Part shown: positions 46,295 to 58,566 of the stretch, in pieces
Position numbering within the stretch: position 1 is the stretch's first letter
How the letters are laid out: each line of letters starts with the position of its first letter
DNA from: Liolophura sinensis
Lineage: Eukaryota; Mollusca; Polyplacophora; Chitonida; Chitonidae
Assembly: GCF_032854445.1 (NCBI RefSeq)
Contig: NC_088295.1
Span: 86,784,644-86,844,643, forward strand
Length of the DNA: 60,000 nucleotides
Direction of reading: 5' to 3'
Notes under the pieces: model-generated
What the model saw: only the letters and a program-made list of their open reading frames with translations
The model's database searches: none
Told to the model about the DNA's origin: nothing
Program-made: the position numbers and the translations under genes

Positions 46295-47582
46295 AAAAAA
46301 AAAAACAAAAAAATGAAACCAATTTCGAGGTCTGCAGGCGAAACTTCATCTAACCGCATACTTGTAACGTTACAATCTAAAAATAGTTCACTTCTGGAAT
46401 TCGGTAAAAAAGTGGGTTCAGAGAACAGTTACTTTAATAGTTCAGTTAATAACAAGAGTTATTTTCTCAATAAGGACTAGAACTGCATGCAGTTATATGG
46501 ATTCCAAACGGTCTGTACGCACGGTTTTAGCTTCTGCTTCAGAACAAATCTGTTTCGAAATCTATCCCAATCTATCAGATATAAACCCCATGTTTTCTGA
46601 TACGAGTAAAAAGTGTCGTAATCTGTGTAAGATTGAACTCACCGTACGAGCAAAGTACCTTGGCCACTGAGTACAAATTTTCATCGATCGAAGTGGAGAT
46701 TTGTCTTCATTAATATTGACATAACTTACTCAGAGGCAGTGTGCCGACAATCAAGTCTCGCATTTCCAACGAAATAAAAACTGTTTGTGTCCATATTTAA
46801 AACCCGATCTCTATCATTGTATTTATCATTATTCACTTCGTTCAGTCATAGTAAGTTTACAACAAGAGCCTCCACTTTACGACGGTACGGTCGTTTCCAT
46901 CTATCGTTATCGATTATGTTAATAAGACATCTGTATACAGATCTTTACCGTAATCAGCATCCACCTTCATAACAGTAATGGTCGCCCTGATAGCTTAGTC
47001 CAGTGCTTTTCTTACGTAATGAGAGGACAACTGGATTGGGCTATGCTAGTCAGGCTTTGTCACTCGTAAAACTGATGTAACGTGACACTGAATATAACAA
47101 GTTTTTAAATGTATTTTCCGAGAAAACCATCACTCTTAGGGATATGGTTCCAGTAGTTGGTCAGTAGTTGGTCTGTCTACTGACCAATTTTCACCTTCAC
47201 AGCATCAGTGGTTTCCGGCCACATGACCTTCGAAACTGACAAAACGCTCATCTGCAAGCTTTAATTGCAATTTACGGGAAAGCTACACGTCGTAAGGAAA
47301 TATAAAACCACATTCAGCAGACTAAACTACATCTAACTGCTATGTTGTTTATTCAGTATTAAAAAAATATGTCATCACTGGACTTAAACGATCAATAGTG
47401 AGCTTGCACAGTTTTTGACTGATATGAAAAAAATGCAAACCTGGTGCCCCTAGTAGTCTAGCACATACATATCAAATTTCAACAAAATCGGATAAGCGGT
47501 CGGGGAGAAAAAACTTGTCTAGTTTTCCATACTTCTCCATTATGGCGGCTTAGTGTGTCATAGGTGCGTAAAGTTTTATACA

Positions 47583-48912
47583 CTATAGCAGGTAGCGTAA
47601 GGGATTTGCTGGTGAACTGTGTAAAAAGTTAACATATGTGTTACACAGTTTTCTCGCAAAACGACAAAAAGTAAAAAAAAAATTGTCACAAACACTAGTC
47701 ACAAACTCTTCCAAAATAAAGCTTGAAAACCTACTAATACTTCTTACGAGAACAAAGTTCGGAAACATAACATTTAAGCAGAGTATAAACCACGGCATAT
47801 CCTTATGTTTGCGTTTGCGTATGGTTGTCCAGCGCCCATCTGTCCAACAATGGAAATAGCAGTTGAAAACTTGAAAATTTTTTAAAGTTACGCGACCGAA
47901 AACGATTAGTACTGTGAAGATGAAAATTTGACAGCAGGTATGTCCATAGACCGCAGACTGCCTTTCCTGGCCAACTCTATTTAATAGTTCACTAACACTG
48001 TTCGAGCATTTGTGGGTAAGACAGATATCAACTTTCTTGCGACACATACAACGACGACAAGGTTTTTTGTTGTTTTTAACAAAAAGCATACTAAGTTTCA
48101 TAATGGAAAACTGATTGTCACGAGACAAGGCGTGACATCATTAAGACCACTTATCTTTTTGTGGGAATACTAATGACTGGTTTAATGACATATGGTATAA
48201 AGTCGCAATGTGTCTAAGCCGTCTATCTGGTCATGTATTGATTTTCGACCAATAACTTGTACTCTCATGTGAGAGATATAAGTGTAAGGAAAAGGTGTAT
48301 GCAAATTTTGAAGGGCTTCTGCAACTGCATTTGGGACTTTGGGACTTGAGAGAAACTATATAATATACTGGATAGTAAGTGAAGCATTATAAAAATTTTC
48401 CCAGACTGTCGTAAACGAAGTAGTGTTATGTGAACAACTGCCGTCAGTTTCTAAATTTAGCTTGCCACTGTTTACATATGCTGAGTTCAGGGCCTGCTGT
48501 CTGCCTCTGCCTTAGAATGTCCCAGAATACGCTCAGTTCGGGGCCTGTTTGTTTACAACAAGTGTTCAAGAATTTTCTTATTCTAAAAAATTCCACCAGG
48601 CTATATAAGACCTATGAAAGCAGGTCAAAGGAGAAAGGAGAATTATTGAGAGTTTTGGATGTTTTTGCTCTGTGTTACCTTAGTAGGCCTTTTGTGCTGA
48701 ATTTTGGTGTCTTTATAGCCTCTGGCTTTATTATATCATATCTCCACCGAGCACTTGTTCAGTCTGAACTTGTATATTTAATTTTTGCTCTTGTGTACAC
48801 AGTGCTTATTAGTACACGGACCCTGTCTGTGGAATTTTGTATATATTTCGTCATACACTCAGTTATACTGTGGATTTTCCCTCTTGTGAATATTGCCTCT
48901 GTGCATTTTTAA
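47583..48912. other. Intron 2 of pseudogene B: two long unrecognised open frames
   Basis: Minus 47583-48128 (181 residues, Cys-rich near one end, non-ATG start) and plus 48430-48912 (160 residues, hydrophobic second half). No motif I can name and no clear splice signals. They are probably transposon relics or chance frames. Confidence 0.25.
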
Positions 48913-51099
48913 GCATAGTGGAGTATATGCGTCCGTTTGGACTTGACACTGTTGTACATGTAAGTACTTTAGTATTTGTAAAAGTCTTGTTATGTGTTCT
49001 TGTTCAACATAATAAATTGTTGTAAAATAAAATCTGCTGGTTTTGGTTACTTTTTTGTGCGGCTAAACTGTCGTGTATTTCGAACAAGTCATCTCTTTAT
49101 AATACAGACAGTTTGGGTCGTAACAGTAGAAAATAGATTTGTTCTCAAACCGACATTAACACGTTTACAGAAGGCTTGAAAGCCGGATAACTGCGTGCAG
49201 TCTTATTTATTATTCTTTCATTTGTGCCTCTGCTTTCGTGACTGAACCAAAACTATTACTATTGTACACATAAGAAACTTTAATTCAAAAGGTGAGGCAA
49301 CAGGTATCTACACAGTTTTCAACATGCAGAGTGACCCTCTTTTTGGGTCACTTGTTGCCAATGTTGCCATTTACAGAAAACGTTTAAATCGTCTTCTATA
49401 CAACGGATGATTTGCTTGTAAATTGATATCCATATATCTGTAAAACTGTAGTTTAGTCAACTTTTTGCATATCTTGTCAGGTGACACATTGTTTTTTAAT
49501 TTAGACATAAAAAGTATCCTACTTGGTGTAGTTTGAGATGCTGGTTGCGACTATGTTAATGTTTTTTACTGCCTTGTATAGTTTTGATACTATTTACTAT
49601 TTTAAAACCGCCAAAACTACGTATATTTGTCGACATGTTGACAGAATACCACTGGCATTTAGCACAGGCAACTTCCATTAAATTAAAGTTCCATCTTTGC
49701 TCTATAAAACAGTTCTTTCTAAATTAAACTGGCCAGAACAGTGTCGGCGTTATCACGGCTCAAAGGACCTGGTATGGTAAGGCGGAGAATCAGCCCAAGT
49801 GCAAGAAACTGTGCACTTCAAAAAGGAAAACAGACTATAGCTGTGAGTGACAGCTGCTGACACATTTATAAGACCACTTCTTCTTTCAGTTTTGATTATT
49901 CCTGTTTCACTGTTATGTGACACGCTTGTGAAACGGGTCTATATTCGTGTCAACGATGTATAAGACATAAAGTAGAAAAAGGGTAGCCTATTCCATTCAA
50001 ACTGCAATATATTTGTCTGTATTACACATTGTAGAGCGGGGTAAATTATTGTACCACAAATGTAACTTCTCGAGCACGGCATTAAAACCAATGGAATAAA
50101 TATATATAAACAAATATAACTTTCAGCCTTATAATTCTACTACACATTACGCGTAACAGGGCATGATAATGACAGACTGCAACATGTACTCTTAAGCAGC
50201 GTTCACGTATAATTTCTTCATAGTTGCCACATGTTACGCATTAGCATATCTTAACAGTTGAAGGTCTAATTCATGTTAATCACACGTATTTAATGCAACA
50301 TGGGCTTACCTTTAATAATACAAAAGTAGGATTCTAAAAAGAAAAAATACTACTGCTTAGATTCCAACTCTTTCTCAGCGTACTATCTGTTCTAAACAAC
50401 AACTTTGGCTTTTTCACTGTATTATGAAGAATACCGTACAGACTTCAACATAAATAGATCTTAAACTTGCCAAAATATCACAAAAGTGATCACATTTTAA
50501 AGTTTATGTTTTACATCTGAAAATTAACCAAAACGAAACATTGACAGCACGCAGAAATCCATACCAGAAAGTTTCGGTAAAATGTTTTTTTCTGATTAAC
50601 GTTGATCTTCATACAGTGAATAAAAACTACAGTGAGTGACTCGTTAGAGCCAAAAATTGTCCTTTTTGGACGAATGTGCGTTTTTCGCAAATTATTTATA
50701 AGTAACTATCTCTTTTATGGGCGCTTCGATTAAGCTTTATTCTTCTGATTCGGAAATTTACAGAACTGTGCTGAGATTGGAAAATTGCACTTTCTTATCG
50801 TACCTGTCTTGGGCCGATTCTTTGCTTTACAATACGGTACCTGGTCATGTTTTTCTTGAGAGGCGTTTCTCGGAATAAGCAGGAATTTTAATAGCAGAGA
50901 GAGCATGGCGAGGTAAACAAAGTTGAAATGGAACTCTGCTTAATTCTTGAAACCACAAGAAATAAACTGTGAGTTGAAGAGCTAAATATGTGCCGGCTTT
51001 GCATCAGAGCATACAATCGAGGGGAGACAACTTCGGAGCGGAGTTTTCATATTCTTCCACACAGTTTTGTATCTTTTGCCTTGTTTCTTGGCTCATCAG

Positions 51100-51265
51100 A
51101 AGAAATCAGCCCACATGTATTACTGGTCAAAACTGTGAAGTGGTGATCAGAGGATTGACTCCAGCCTCATGTGTACCCTTTACCGGCATACCAGCAGACT
51201 GGACTTCATCAAAGCTGCCAGCGAGGGCGTGGCGCTGCTCCACAAGAAACAGGCAGATGTTGTTG
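51100..51265 (+). pseudogene. Pseudogene B, exon 3 remnant
   Basis: 166 nt, as in gene C. Begins KKSAHMYYW. An extra A in the run at 51129-51132 shifts the frame (initial frame hits TGA at 51136-51138), the block CEVVIRGLTPASCVPF is in the shifted frame, and a lost base near 51190 restores it for RLDFIKAASEGVALLHKK. Acceptor TTGGCTCATCAG, donor GTTG|GTAAGAG. Confidence 0.87.
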
Positions 51266-51416
51266 GTAAGAGTCCCCCGAAATCATCTGTGGACTTCGGT
51301 TTTTGCATGGCAGAAACAGTTGGGTGGACTATTGCATGAAGCCATAGCTTTGCTCAGACTAAGTGTACCAAAGTCATTTGGGGTAGTATATAACTGTTGT
51401 TTGTATGAGCTTACAG

Positions 51417-51716
51417 GTATATATTATGAGTTGACGGACAGTATTGGCCATAGCTACGGCCCCCGCAGCGCCCAACTCCGAGAGGTGATCCGGGAACTGG
51501 ACGAGGACATCTATTACTTATTGGCCGACTGGGAGAGAAGGGACCTTCGGGATAAGGTGGACATCATCATCATGTCTGACTACGGCATGACTGATGTATG
51601 TGAGCCCTGAACGTGCAGTGAGAATAGACGATTACGTCAACGACAATGACGTTCAGAGATTCATGAATGGTGGATCGTTTCTGAATATATGGCCTAAAGA
51701 TGGGAAGTTGGATGAG
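51417..51716 (+). pseudogene. Pseudogene B, exon 4 remnant
   Basis: 300 nt; removing a tandem ATGT duplication (51594-51601) would give the 296 nt of gene C exon 4. The duplication brings a stop at 51608-51610. Metal-site block DSIGHSYG is kept, but MSDYGMTDV has Tyr (51581-51583) where the family has a ligand His. Downstream NGGSFLNIWPKDGK is recognisable. Donor GATGAG|GTAAGC. Confidence 0.9.
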
Positions 51717-52159
51717 GTAAGCACTGCGCTACACTTTCTGAGAACAGTTCTCTCTGCATTAAAAACACATTTATTCATGTTGCATATGTAGTTTGACAGA
51801 AATGTAAAATAACAAACATTCAAGACTGTCTCCAATCTAGTTAACAATACAGCTGTCAAATTAATACCATTTGATACAAAAAGACTTTTGTGTAAAGATT
51901 TAGAAGAAAGTTTGACCTGAATTGTTTCGCAAAGCAAGCTTAATTTTATGAAGGAAGGCAGAAGGGTAAATTCGTTCATTTCATGAATATATCATAAATA
52001 ATACCATTTCTATTATATTTGCCATGTAGTGTGTTTGTGTCATGTAGGTATAAGATAGCCTGCTAAACGCCAATGAACATATGAATGTACACAAACGAGA
52101 GGAATTCCGGAGTATTGCATTACCGGATACACCACCGAATCTCACCACTTTACTGACAT

Positions 52160-52450
52160 TTGGTCTATAACGATTGCCGTTTAATTTACGACGACTGCCG
52201 TTTGGTTTATGACGACTGCCATTTGGTTTATGACGAATGCCGTTTGTTTTGTGACGATTGCCGTTTGTTTTGTGACAATTGCCATTTGTTTTGTGACAAT
52301 TGCCATTTGGTTTATGACGAATGCCGTTTGTTTTGTGGCGATTGCCGTTTGTTTTGTGACAATTGCCATTTGTTTTGTGACAATTGCCATTTGGGTTATG
52401 ACGAATGCCGTTTGTTTTGTGACGATTACCATTTGGTTTATGACCATGGC
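52160..52450. repeat. 21-bp minisatellite, ~14 copies
   Basis: Unit TTTGTTTTGTGACAATTGCCA and variants, in the last intron of pseudogene B. Open frames on both strands follow from the period. Confidence 0.93.
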
Positions 52451-52649
52451 TGCACATACAATATAGTTATGTTTTACATCAGATACGTTTAATACAAGAG
52501 GATAATTTGACGTTAATATTTTAATAATGTGCAAAACGATACATATATGCATTACCGAAGTTGTGAACAGTATTTCACTCATCAGTTTGATACACATATT
52601 TGTATAAATTGCATTTCAGGCTATTTTTCCACTACAGGTTTTATATTTG

Positions 52650-52800
52650 AATATATTTTGGTGTTTAACGTCGCACTCCAAAATATTTCATTTATGTTAT
52701 GCCGGTTAGACTCATTTATGGGCAGAAAAAAACGGATAGACCCCCGGAGAAAACCACCGCACAGTATCTAACAAACCTGATGCAGTGGGGTATCTGGATT
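52650..52800 (-). mobile_element. SINE-like relic in the last intron of pseudogene B
   Basis: GGTGTTTAACGTCGCACTCC followed by AAAATATTTC is the reverse of the usual SINE 3' end. The rest is decayed. Confidence 0.45.
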
Positions 52801-52917
52801 TGAAAACTGGTCCTCGTTTTATATGAAGTCGACTAGCTGCGTCTAGAGCAAAGATTTAGATGAAAGAAAGAGTGAAATTTGAAATTCGATTAATGCAAAC
52901 AGGTGTAGTTCAGTAAC

Positions 52918-53215
52918 TTTTTACTGTCATGCGATGAACGATCAATATCAGCACAAACAAGGTTTACTGTCACGAGATGATCGATCAATATCAACACAAA
53001 CAAGGTTTACTGCCATGAGGTGAACAATCAATATCAACACAAACAAGGTTTACTGTCATGCGATGAACGATCAATATCAACACAAACAAGGTTTACTGTC
53101 ATGTAATGAACGATCAATATCAACACAAACAAGGTTTACTGTCATGCGATGAACGATCAGTATCAACACAAACAAGGTTTACTGCCATGCGATGGTCTAT
53201 ACAAACAAGGTTTAT
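52918..53215. repeat. 43-bp minisatellite, ~7 copies
   Basis: Unit ACTGTCATGCGATGAACGAT, CAATATCAACACAAACAAGG, TTT. It lies in the last intron of pseudogene B, where counterparts of exons 5 and 6 are missing. Unit boundary can be read ACAAG|GTTTAC. Confidence 0.92.
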
Positions 53216-53606
53216 ATGAGACAAGTTCTACTTCCTTTGGTATATAGTAAACAGCAAATGTATATGTAATAGTCTAGAATATGAAAAATATGATAAAACT
53301 AAATTAGCTGTATATATGCATCGATAAAGTATCCCAAATAAAGATTAAAAAGCGTGACATTGAGTTTTTGTGATGGAGCATGACCGTGACATTGCAGTTA
53401 ACATAAGCGAGACTGCACACATTGAGGAAATCAAGCGCTCCGCCATCCTGTCGGTTTTGATCAGTCAGACACGAGATGTTTCCGCTGACGTCAAGCGAAC
53501 CCTGTTTTGACTTTTAGCCATATGAGCAAAGGGCACAGTGGAAGTTAATTTATAGTGATCTACAGCTGACAAACGTTTGCTGACTTTTTTGTTTACTGAC
53601 TTGCAG

Positions 53607-53764
53607 ATTTCAAAGCCTCATTTACTTCCAAACCAATCCATGCTGTAGACATGTATCAGGTGATGTGTGAATGTCTTGGACTTCAGCCGTCTGCGCACAA
53701 CGGAAGCTGGAGTCGCGTGAAGGAAATGTGGGTAGGTACGGTAACTGCTCATCTCGACCTGTGA
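53607..53764 (+). pseudogene. Pseudogene B, terminal exon remnant
   Basis: Matches gene C exon 7: starts DFKASFTSKPIHAVDMYQV, contains MCECLGLQPSAHNGSW. It is open to TGA at 53762-53764. After Trp the sequence diverges from C and the GPI-type tail is absent; a GTAGGT at that point could also be a donor. Acceptor ACTTGCAG. Confidence 0.82.
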
Positions 53765-54224
53765 GTGAAGATGGGGTGAGACCTAAAATGAGGAACGCTA
53801 CACGCCGTCCTCAGTTGACATGTCAACACAGGCCCGAGTCACCACAGACCAAAATAAAAACGAAAATTAAAGTAAATGTTTTTAAGTTTGATATTTCCAA
53901 GGTTATGTTATCGCAGTGGAGTTGGAGCCGCGGGGGTATGTGGAGAGGGTGCAGGTATGCTTACTGTACAAAAATGAATAACAAATACTAGATAAAAATC
54001 ATAATCGCTTAATCAACCAAAGTAAGTGCTTACAAGATTGATTCTTATTCGTCTATAACGGAGTAAATACACAACTTTGGCTACTATACAATTAAGAGCT
54101 AGATTCTCTTTGGTTTTCTCAAATAACGCGAAGAATGAAATTATTAACAATTATTTGAAGAATTATGTTCCTTATTTTCAGTCCATAAGATAAGGCTTAC
54201 CTTTTACATGGTGACATAGTGACC
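53765..54224. other. Between pseudogene B and the 20-bp array; nothing recognised
   Basis: No exon continuing B's terminal exon is evident here. Confidence 0.4.
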
Positions 54225-54692
54225 TCCAATGTCAAACTCAGAGCTCCAATGTCAATCTCAGAGTTCCAATGTCAAACTCATAGTTCCAATGTCAAACTCA
54301 TAGTTCCAATGTCAAACTCAGAGCTCCATGTCAGAGCTCCAATGTCAAACTCAGAGCTCCAATGCCAAACTCAGAGCTCCAATGTCAAATTCAGAGGTCC
54401 AATGTCAAACTTAGAGTTCCAGTGTCAAACTCAGAGTTCCAATGTCAAACTCAGAGCTCCAATGTCAAATTCAGAGCTCCAATGTCAAACTCAGACCTCC
54501 AATGTCAAATTCAGAGCTCCAATGTCAAACTCAGAGTTCCAATGTCAAACTCAGAGCTCCTATATCAAACTCAGAGCTCCTATATCAAATTCAGAGCTCC
54601 AATGTCAAACTCAGAGTTCCAGTGTCAAACTCAGAGTTCCAGTGTCAAACGCAGAGGTCCAATGTCAAACTCAGAGCTCCAATGTCAAACTT
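54225..54692. repeat. 20-bp minisatellite, ~23 copies
   Basis: Unit CAATGTCAAACTCAGAGCTC with rare changes. No spacers, so it is a plain tandem array. Frames are open in all three phases of the plus strand. Confidence 0.95.
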
Positions 54693-55274
54693 TGAATCAT
54701 TACTCCTAAACTTGGCGCACTGACTAATATTTCTGTCAGTTTTCGGCTCCATAGTCTTTTAGACCCACTCCTCAGGGCACCAATTAACTTTTAATGGCTG
54801 AAAGCTAGACTATACGGCAATCTACAGGGTCACGTAGCTTCCGGGGCCTAGACGGCTGGCCTTATGTGCTGGATGCAGTTTTAAACTGGCTATACCTAAT
54901 CTTTTAAGAATTGTAAACGGTTCTGTACGGACCCTCAGGGGCCTAAGCAGCCTCTGGACCCTCGCCTAATTTGCTGAGATAAACTTTTCAATTTTTTTTC
55001 ATTTTGAGGATGACACTTTTACGACTGAATACTCTCTAGACAGCATCTCGGTGCTCCAAATCTGGAATCGCAGAACTTCTGGTGCGTAGGTAGCCCCTGG
55101 ACAATCGCTTAATTTGCTGTGATAGTTGATCACTATCCCCATCCGCAACCGCTTTTAACTTTCCACTGAGGCAACTGAATCATGCATAATGTACAGATTT
55201 ACTTCTTTATTTGACTGGCTTTTTATAAGAGCATTGACTATAAAAATAGGCACAGTTTCGCCGTTAACACCTGT

Positions 55275-55277
<3 letters not shown>

Positions 55278-55340
<63 letters not shown>
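55278..55340. repeat. (AT)n microsatellite
   Basis: About 30 AT dinucleotides next to the large inverted repeat. Confidence 0.97.
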
Positions 55341-55343
<3 letters not shown>

Positions 55344-55406
55344 GCCTTCTTAACTTTCTACATTCTGTTATATTCCAACTGTTATGTTATTTTGAAGGAA
55401 TATGAA

Positions 55407-56348
55407 TATGAATGTCCACAGAGGTCTTTATATAGGATATGTGTTACCAGTAACTAAGGAACATGTTACGTACGTGTCAAAACAGGCAGTAGTTTACTTA
55501 CATGGCATAATACATGGATAAACTGTTGCTGGGAACAAGGTCGTAAATGTATAAAGCTGTTAAGTAGCGAACAATAGAAAAATCAGTGCCTAAAAGTGTC
55601 TATCTGCAGGGCGACTAGTGACGATGCGTCTTTATTAGCATCGAACGGATGGCCCTGCGGATAATCTGTTGCATAATATTTGTACGCATACAATGAGTAA
55701 TATAGATACATATAATGAGTAATAAAAGTGGACTGGTTTGACAAAAATTAATCAACATAAATTATACAAGCATGTATATCATGATATTATGAGGTACGAT
55801 ATTAGGGCCGATGAGTACCATTGAGACATGTGTTGTATTTATTTATGAAGAAAGTTTTCTTTTACATCTATGGTGGCTTGATTTCCATCTAATACTTTAT
55901 AAAATGGAAAGACTTTAAACGAGGGAGTCAATGACAATGCCCATGAGCGTATGTGCTTACTGACTGGAAGACAATATTCTTCGTTGTTGATATGTTGTCG
56001 ATGCAACGTCAATCTGGAGCGGAGATTTATTTGTATTACTCATTGTATATATATTACTCATTGTACATGTACAAATATTATGTCACAGATTTATCCGCAG
56101 GGTCATCCGTTCGATGCTAATAAAGACGCATCGTCACTAGACGCCCTGCGGATAGACACTCTTATGTATTGATTTTTCTATTGTTCGCTACTAAACAGCA
56201 TTATACATTTACGACCTTGTACCCAGCAACAATTTTTCCATGTATTATGCCATGTAACTAAACTACTGCCTGTTTTGACACGTACGTAACATGCTCCTTA
56301 GTCACTGGTAACACATATCCTGTATAAAGACCTCTGCTGACATTCATA
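55407..56348. mobile_element. Large inverted-repeat element, ~318-bp arms
   Basis: Arms 55407-55725 and 56033-56348 are inverted copies with scattered mismatches; spacer ~307 bp. Shared words include CAGAGGTCTTTATA, ACATGTTACGTACGTGTCAA and GACGATGCGTCTTTATTAGC. Each arm holds an inner palindrome (CCGCAGGG...CCCTGCGG). No transposase frame. A non-autonomous long-TIR or foldback transposon is the likely identity. Confidence 0.85.
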
Positions 56349-56466
56349 TATATATAATTTTACAATTTGTGGCTACACTGCTTTCAGTGATAGAATAAAA
56401 CATAAAACCATATCTAGTTGTTAAAGTTTCAGTGTCTCATTCTGCATGGCAAAATAATTATGATTC

Positions 56467-56545
56467 CTGCAAGTCATGCGCTCAAATGATCCCAGCAAGT
56501 CATGCGCTCAATTGATCCCAGCAAGTCATGCGCTCAAATGTATCT
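56467..56545. repeat. 26-bp tandem repeat, ~3 copies, with a distant partner
   Basis: Unit GCAAGTCATGCGCTCAAATG plus ATCCCA. The last copy and its flank (to ~56577) recur in diverged form at 57545-57602 (TATCTTCTGCAGYGGCTTTACCTC without the middle mismatch). Confidence 0.8.
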
Positions 56546-56944
56546 TCTGCAGCGGCTTTACCTCAGAGGCTTGTTATATTGACTGGTTGGCGTTGTGAGG
56601 TGGTGTCCAAACTTTTCTATACTCATAAACCTGACCATCGTTGTGCAGGTGAGAACGACAGTCAATATCAGTGAAACAATGATTTTTGACTTATATGATA
56701 GTTGTTTAAAGCCTGGTCCTAGCTGGCTGTAAGAGAACATGGCCACCTGCGATAGTTTATCGCCGACAGACCACTGTCAGTAGGCACCGGAGAGGTTGGA
56801 AAGTGTTCACATGTCGGGGTCACCGCCGCAATGCAACATCATGAGAACACTCGAATCGCCAGTCCCAGCTTACTCACCCGCAGGGTGCATGAGAACACTC
56901 GAGTCTTCCAATCATTGCATAACCATGTCGGTAAATTTGCTGAA

Positions 56945-57045
56945 ACAGGCAGACAGACAGACAAAGAACAAAGCAGCCAGACGGACAGATAAACAAACAG
57001 GCAAACAGACAGACAAATAAACAAGTAGACAGACAGACAGATACA
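56945..57045. repeat. Imperfect (GACA)n/(AAAC)n microsatellite
   Basis: Purine-rich tetranucleotide run of GACA, AACA and AATA units. Confidence 0.85.
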
Positions 57046-57059
57046 CAGCAGAGGTAATA

Positions 57060-58316
57060 AATATTTCAAGCCACTTGTCGTAAAACAGCATAAAGGCTAC
57101 AAGTATGTCACGATAATTCTCTTTTTTTTTGACCAGGACACTTTGCATGATGTATTTAGGTCATAACTGATGAAGTACGGAACGCGGAATCCCTTCGCTT
57201 ATATGAAACAAAATGACTATATGTTTCGTGTAGCTTTTCCTCGTCCATGCAATAGAAATGAAAGACAACATAAGATAGTGGACTGAATTATCATCATATT
57301 TGTAATCAACTGAACTATTTACATTACATTTTGCCCACAGACTTAAGATTTCTCTTGGAGGCGTTAAGTTCATTGAATCATCATGATTAATCAGGAAATG
57401 ATGCTAGAATTAAATTAAATCCTCTGTCGGAATTACTTTTGTCTCTGTTAACACATGATAGGTATGTATTGCGTTTATCCAAAGTACGCACAATACAATT
57501 TATTGCATTTTTTTTGTTAGGCTTTAGACAACAAATTATCATCCAAGCAAGTCACGCGCTCAAGTTTATCTTCTGCAGTGGCTTTACCTCGAGGGTTTGT
57601 GAAGTACAGTGCATTTTGCGAGTTACAGGCTACATCCGTGCGAAGACACAAAGCCGTAGTTAATAAGCTGTACTTGAACTGAACTATGCGTGTGGCATAG
57701 CGTTTCCGCACCATAGTCTGTAGTGGTGGCACTGATGCACAGCCAGATTGGACAGCGCTGATTTAATCATTAAAGCACTAAAAACATCAAAACGAATGAA
57801 TTTTAGATTTTTTCCTAGGAGAAAAGTGTGGTTAGTTTGTGAAAAACAAGATTGTATTAAATACAGGGTTAAAACTATTATATAAATGAGGAAGACCAAG
57901 GTTCAGTCTGAGAGCTATTTCCTTTTCATTATCCTATTTAAACAGGATTCCGTAATGTAAGTGTGTGTGTACAGCACAAAGTGCATAGCCACACCCCACT
58001 TATACTGCTGACCCGCTATATAATCTCCATGAAATATGAGAACGTAAGGAACAGTGTAACACATGCTCCGAATCGGAATGATGTGTCTGTCAGTGACCTA
58101 GAAAACACATGTGAAATCAGGCGTATGTAGGAATGGAAAATAAGTTAACAGAACAGCTGACATAAACCAACTCATGCCTTCATCGTACACTCTAGAACTT
58201 AACACAGACTGTGCACATATAGCCTATGTGTGCACTGAATTAAGTCATCTTTTGCAGAGATGAAGTTATATTCGTCTATTATCGTGACGTGATTCTCAAC
58301 AGAGATTGTTACAAAC
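57060..58316. promoter_or_regulatory. Upstream region of gene A
   Basis: About 1.2 kb of unique AT-rich sequence before the gene A start. It must hold the promoter and 5' UTR if transcription starts nearby, but no core motif is convincing. Confidence 0.25.
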
Positions 58317-58566
58317 ATGGCAACCGCAGTTAAAACCCACACTGTGTTGTGGCTGACCGTGCTGAGCGTCCTGGCTGCCCCAGCTATCGTACACTCTTCT
58401 CGACTTATGGTGATTCTTCTGGACGGCTTCAGATGGGATTATTTCAACATCCACGGCATGGGCCTCAAAGGTTTCCCCAAACTGTTCCAGATCGGCACGA
58501 AGGTGGAGTACACAGTGCTGGATTTTCCCACATTATCTTATCCCAACTATTACACTATCATGACAG
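58317..58566 (+). CDS. ENPP6: Gene A exon 1
   Basis: Signal peptide, metal Asp36 and nucleophile Ser74. Phase 1 donor ACAG|GTGAGT, the same exon end and phase as genes C and B. Confidence 0.92.

Larger units (their letters stand above)
45660..51060. other. Intron 2 of pseudogene B
   Basis: 5.4 kb against 0.8 kb for gene C intron 2. Apart from the exon-like frame at 46043 and the open frames at 47.6-48.9 kb, there is a decayed SINE tail near 50070-50110 and no other named content. Confidence 0.4.
44598..53764 (+). pseudogene. Pseudogene B: decayed ENPP6-like duplicate
   Basis: Five exon remnants in family order: 44598-44741, 45486-45633, 51100-51265, 51417-51716, 53607-53764. They match exons 1-4 and 7 of genes C and A. 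The 5' part of exon 1 (signal peptide) is missing. Exon 2 has a 1-nt deletion and a TGA. Exon 3 has two compensating indels with a TGA between. Exon 4 has a 4-nt tandem duplication and a His-to-Tyr change at a metal ligand. No counterparts of exons 5 and 6 are visible between 51717 and 53606. I do not see how a full-length product could be made. It lies head to head with gene C and upstream of gene A. Confidence 0.87.

Noticed and set aside
46055-46480. 141-aa plus-strand frame
   Set aside because: Antisense to the more protein-like minus frame at 46043-46294, and its end is a poly-Lys run from an A tract.
50990-51610. A single 206-aa protein gene
   Set aside because: The frame joins pieces of two ENPP exons and the intron between them, with frameshifts; splice signals and family alignment show exons 51100-51265 and 51417-51716 instead.
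52160-52597. Frames of 158, 138 and 110 aa over 52.0-52.6 kb
   Set aside because: By-products of the 21-bp array.
54225-54692. CRISPR-like array of direct repeats
   Set aside because: Repeats are contiguous with no unique spacers, and the DNA is eukaryotic.
54219-54723. Frames of 158, 115 and 93 aa in three phases
   Set aside because: All translate the same 20-bp array.
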